8,232 nt of DNA, taken from assembly GCA_020346825.1 (NCBI GenBank), contig CP070791.1:715629-723860 (forward strand), given 5' to 3'. Numbering within the stretch: position 1 is the first letter of the stretch; the number at the start of each line of letters is the position of its first letter. This stretch comes from Candidatus Bathyarchaeota archaeon. Its GTDB lineage: Archaea > Thermoproteota > Bathyarchaeia > Bathyarchaeales > Bathyarchaeaceae. Positions 6,496-8,232 of the stretch are shown here, one piece after another. Under the pieces are notes generated by a model. It saw only the letters and a list, made by a program, of their open reading frames with translations, was not told the DNA's origin and searched no databases. The position numbers were made by a program, and so were the translations under genes.

Positions 6496-8232
6496 TCATC
6501 TCACTGCAGATATGATTGAGTCTATCTGTCGGTCAGTGAAGCCTTTGATGTCGATGGCTGAACATCTGCAGGTTGCAGCGCAGGCTCCGCACCCCTTGCA
6601 GAGGGCACTGTTCACTTTGGCTCTCTTTCCTGTTCTCGTCTCTTCGATTTCTATGGCGTTGTAGGCGCAGACTAGAATGCAGAGTTCACAGGCTGTGCAT
6701 CTGTTGGGGTTGACGGTCGCTATAACTCCCTCAGCTTCGATGGTATCTTTTGTAAGCACTGTGCAAGCTCTGGATACAGCTGCTTTGGCTTGGGAGATGC
6801 TCTCCTCCATGGATTTTGGCGAGTGGGCCATTCCGCAGACGAAGATGCCTTCAGTGGCGAAGTCGACGGGGCGAAGCTTCACATGTGCTTCAAGAAAGAA
6901 ACCATCTTCATTTATTGGAACCTTCAGCATTTTGGCTAGAGTCTCGTTGTCTTTGGGTGGAATTACGGCGACACTCAGAACAACCATATTCGCGTCTATT
7001 GCGATTTCTTCTTGGATGGTTGGTTCAAAAAACGATACTTGCAAGACCTTGTTTCCATCTGAGGAGATCTTTTGAACCTTTGGCTTGTTTTCTTCGTCGT
7101 AGCGAATGAAGATTATTCCAGCCTCTCGAGCTTTTTCGTAATGTTCTTCCTTTAGGCCATAAGTTCTTATGTCTCGATAAAGAATGTAAACGTTAGCGTT
7201 CGGGTCTTTTTCCTTAATTTTCAGTGCATTCTTGACTGCTTCTCCACAACACATTCTGCTACAATAGGGACGCTCATCACATCTAGATCCAACACATTGG
7301 ATCATCACCACATTGCCATATTGTTCTTCATCCCTAACTGCAAAGCGTTTCTCCAGTTCCAGCTGTGTCAAGATGCGTGAATCTTTTCCATAAAGGTACT
7401 CGTTTGGACGGTATTCTTCGCCTCCTGTAGCCACGATCACGATTCCATGTTCTAATTCCTTCTTTTCCGAGCCTTGAGTTATGGTGGTTCTGAAGTTCCC
7501 TACGTATCCGGAGACGTTCTCAACCTTTGCGTTGAGGAAAACTTGGACAAGCTTGTTTGAGGTTAGCCTTTCAATCAAGGTCTTTAGATATTCCTGGGTG
7601 TTGTCGTTGTCAAGCGTGTGGCGTATTTTGCGGAGAAAACCTCCAAGCTCTTTGTTCTTCTCTACTAAGTAAACCTCAAATCCTTGATCAGCTAGGGCTA
7701 GAGCTGCGGTCATGCCTGCCAAGCCTCCCCCGATGACGAGGCCACGGTGGGTGACATCCAAGGAAAGTCGTTCTAAGGGTTCAAGCATTCGAGCCTTTGC
7801 CACCACCATTCTCACCAGGTCCTTGGCCTTTCCTGTGGCGGCCTCATGATCGTGCATGTGCACCCAAGAACATTGGTCTCGGATGTTGGCCATATTGAAG
7901 AGATATCGGTTTATGCCTGCTTCTCTTATCGTTTCCTGAAATAGAGGTTCATGAGTTCGCGGTGAACATGAAGCAACGATAACCCGATTCAGATCATATT
8001 CTTGGATTCTCTCTTTGATTATCTCTTGGGTATCCGAAGAGCATGTGTAGAGGTTGTGGCAAGCGTGGACGACATTGGGAAGAGTTTGAGCATACTCCAC
8101 AACGCTTGGGACATCAACAACTCCACCTATGTTGATGCCGCAGTGGCAGATGAAAACCCCTATTCTCGGTGGTTCTCCCCGAATGTCTACTTCCTTTGGA
8201 TATTCCTTCTTTCTTACCAGAGTTCCTCTAGA
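6496..8232 (-). CDS. hdrA: Heterodisulfide reductase subunit A-like bifurcating flavoprotein, 5' end outside window
   Basis: The last 578 residues of HdrA are visible and the frame is open through the right edge. In order: FICHCG, the N-terminal HdrA cluster region (about residue 32); NLYTCS; ASCSPRTHEPLFQ; CSWVHMH; an FAD-binding GGGLAGMTAALAL at about 168; the cysteine-rich CVGSRCDERPYCSRMCC; and a C-terminal ferredoxin domain with cysteines 512/515/518/522 and 545/548/551/555. Known HdrA proteins bifurcate electrons at FAD, sending one to ferredoxin and one to HdrBC. About 27 residues (KEYPKEVDIRGEPP region) precede the usual HdrA N-terminus, which could be a short extension or the linker of a longer, domain-duplicated HdrA. 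A GTG at 8100 lies inside the N-terminal domain and is not the start. hdrA leads the visible operon; its promoter and any hdrBC lie off the edge or elsewhere. Confidence 0.93.
   Translation of the reverse strand, partial: SRGTLVRKKEYPKEVDIRGEPPRIGVFICHCGINIGGVVDVPSVVEYAQTLPNVVHACHNLYTCSSDTQEIIKERIQEYDLNRVIVASCSPRTHEPLFQETIREAGINRYLFNMANIRDQCSWVHMHDHEAATGKAKDLVRMVVAKARMLEPLERLSLDVTHRGLVIGGGLAGMTAALALADQGFEVYLVEKNKELGGFLRKIRHTLDNDNTQEYLKTLIERLTSNKLVQVFLNAKVENVSGYVGNFRTTITQGSEKKELEHGIVIVATGGEEYRPNEYLYGKDSRILTQLELEKRFAVRDEEQYGNVVMIQCVGSRCDERPYCSRMCCGEAVKNALKIKEKDPNANVYILYRDIRTYGLKEEHYEKAREAGIIFIRYDEENKPKVQKISSDGNKVLQVSFFEPTIQEEIAIDANMVVLSVAVIPPKDNETLAKMLKVPINEDGFFLEAHVKLRPVDFATEGIFVCGMAHSPKSMEESISQAKAAVSRACTVLTKDTIEAEGVIATVNPNRCTACELCILVCAYNAIEIEETRTGKRAKVNSALCKGCGACAATCRCSAIDIKGFTDRQIDSIISAVR

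Noticed and set aside
6677..7109. Plus-strand open frames opposite hdrA
   Set aside because: hdrA is unambiguous on the minus strand and these translations show no family features.

Overview
The window looks like chromosomal DNA from an anaerobic archaeon, probably an uncultivated Thermoproteota/Bathyarchaeia-type lineage; the taxon is inferred from gene content and was not tested. The clues are a methanogen-type HdrA with an MvhD partner, a divergent pair of radical SAM genes resembling the archaeal two-protein lipoyl synthase, GGTG/GAGGT ribosome binding sites that often serve GTG or TTG starts, and an archaeal-looking TATA element upstream of gcvH. No rRNA, tRNA, CRISPR array, insertion sequence or integrase was seen.

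Left part (1-3208). A leftward radical SAM gene runs off the left edge; only its first 22 codons are visible. A rightward radical SAM gene (260-1273) diverges from it. The two resemble COG2516- and COG1856-type proteins, the kinds of protein I associate with LipS1/LipS2 lipoyl synthase. A leftward epoxide-hydrolase-like alpha/beta hydrolase (1270-2145) meets the second radical SAM gene tail to tail, and the two stop codons share one TTAA. A 290-base intergenic stretch follows, holding a probable gcvH promoter and nothing else recognised. Then come rightward gcvH (a lipoyl carrier protein, 2436-2852) and, after 170 bases without a recognised gene, a tiny winged-helix protein (3023-3208). The radical SAM pair probably installs the lipoyl group that GcvH carries.

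Right part (3227-8232, all leftward). This is one tight operon that enters from the right edge: hdrA (5' end outside the window), mvhD, an FrhB-like iron-sulfur protein, a sulfhydrogenase-beta-like iron-sulfur protein, and a sulfhydrogenase-gamma-like FAD/NAD(P) protein. Gaps are 5-16 bases, and in two places a Shine-Dalgarno sequence overlaps or abuts the previous stop codon. The composition matches a FloxABCD-HdrA module. In that model NAD(P)H electrons enter at the flavoprotein, pass along the two iron-sulfur proteins and MvhD, and reach the bifurcating flavin of HdrA, where they are split between ferredoxin and a disulfide-type acceptor. hdrB and hdrC are not in the window, so the high-potential acceptor cannot be identified here.

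Several true starts are GTG or TTG codons inside longer open frames. For gcvH and the FrhB-like gene the Shine-Dalgarno position argues for a shorter protein than the longest frame.
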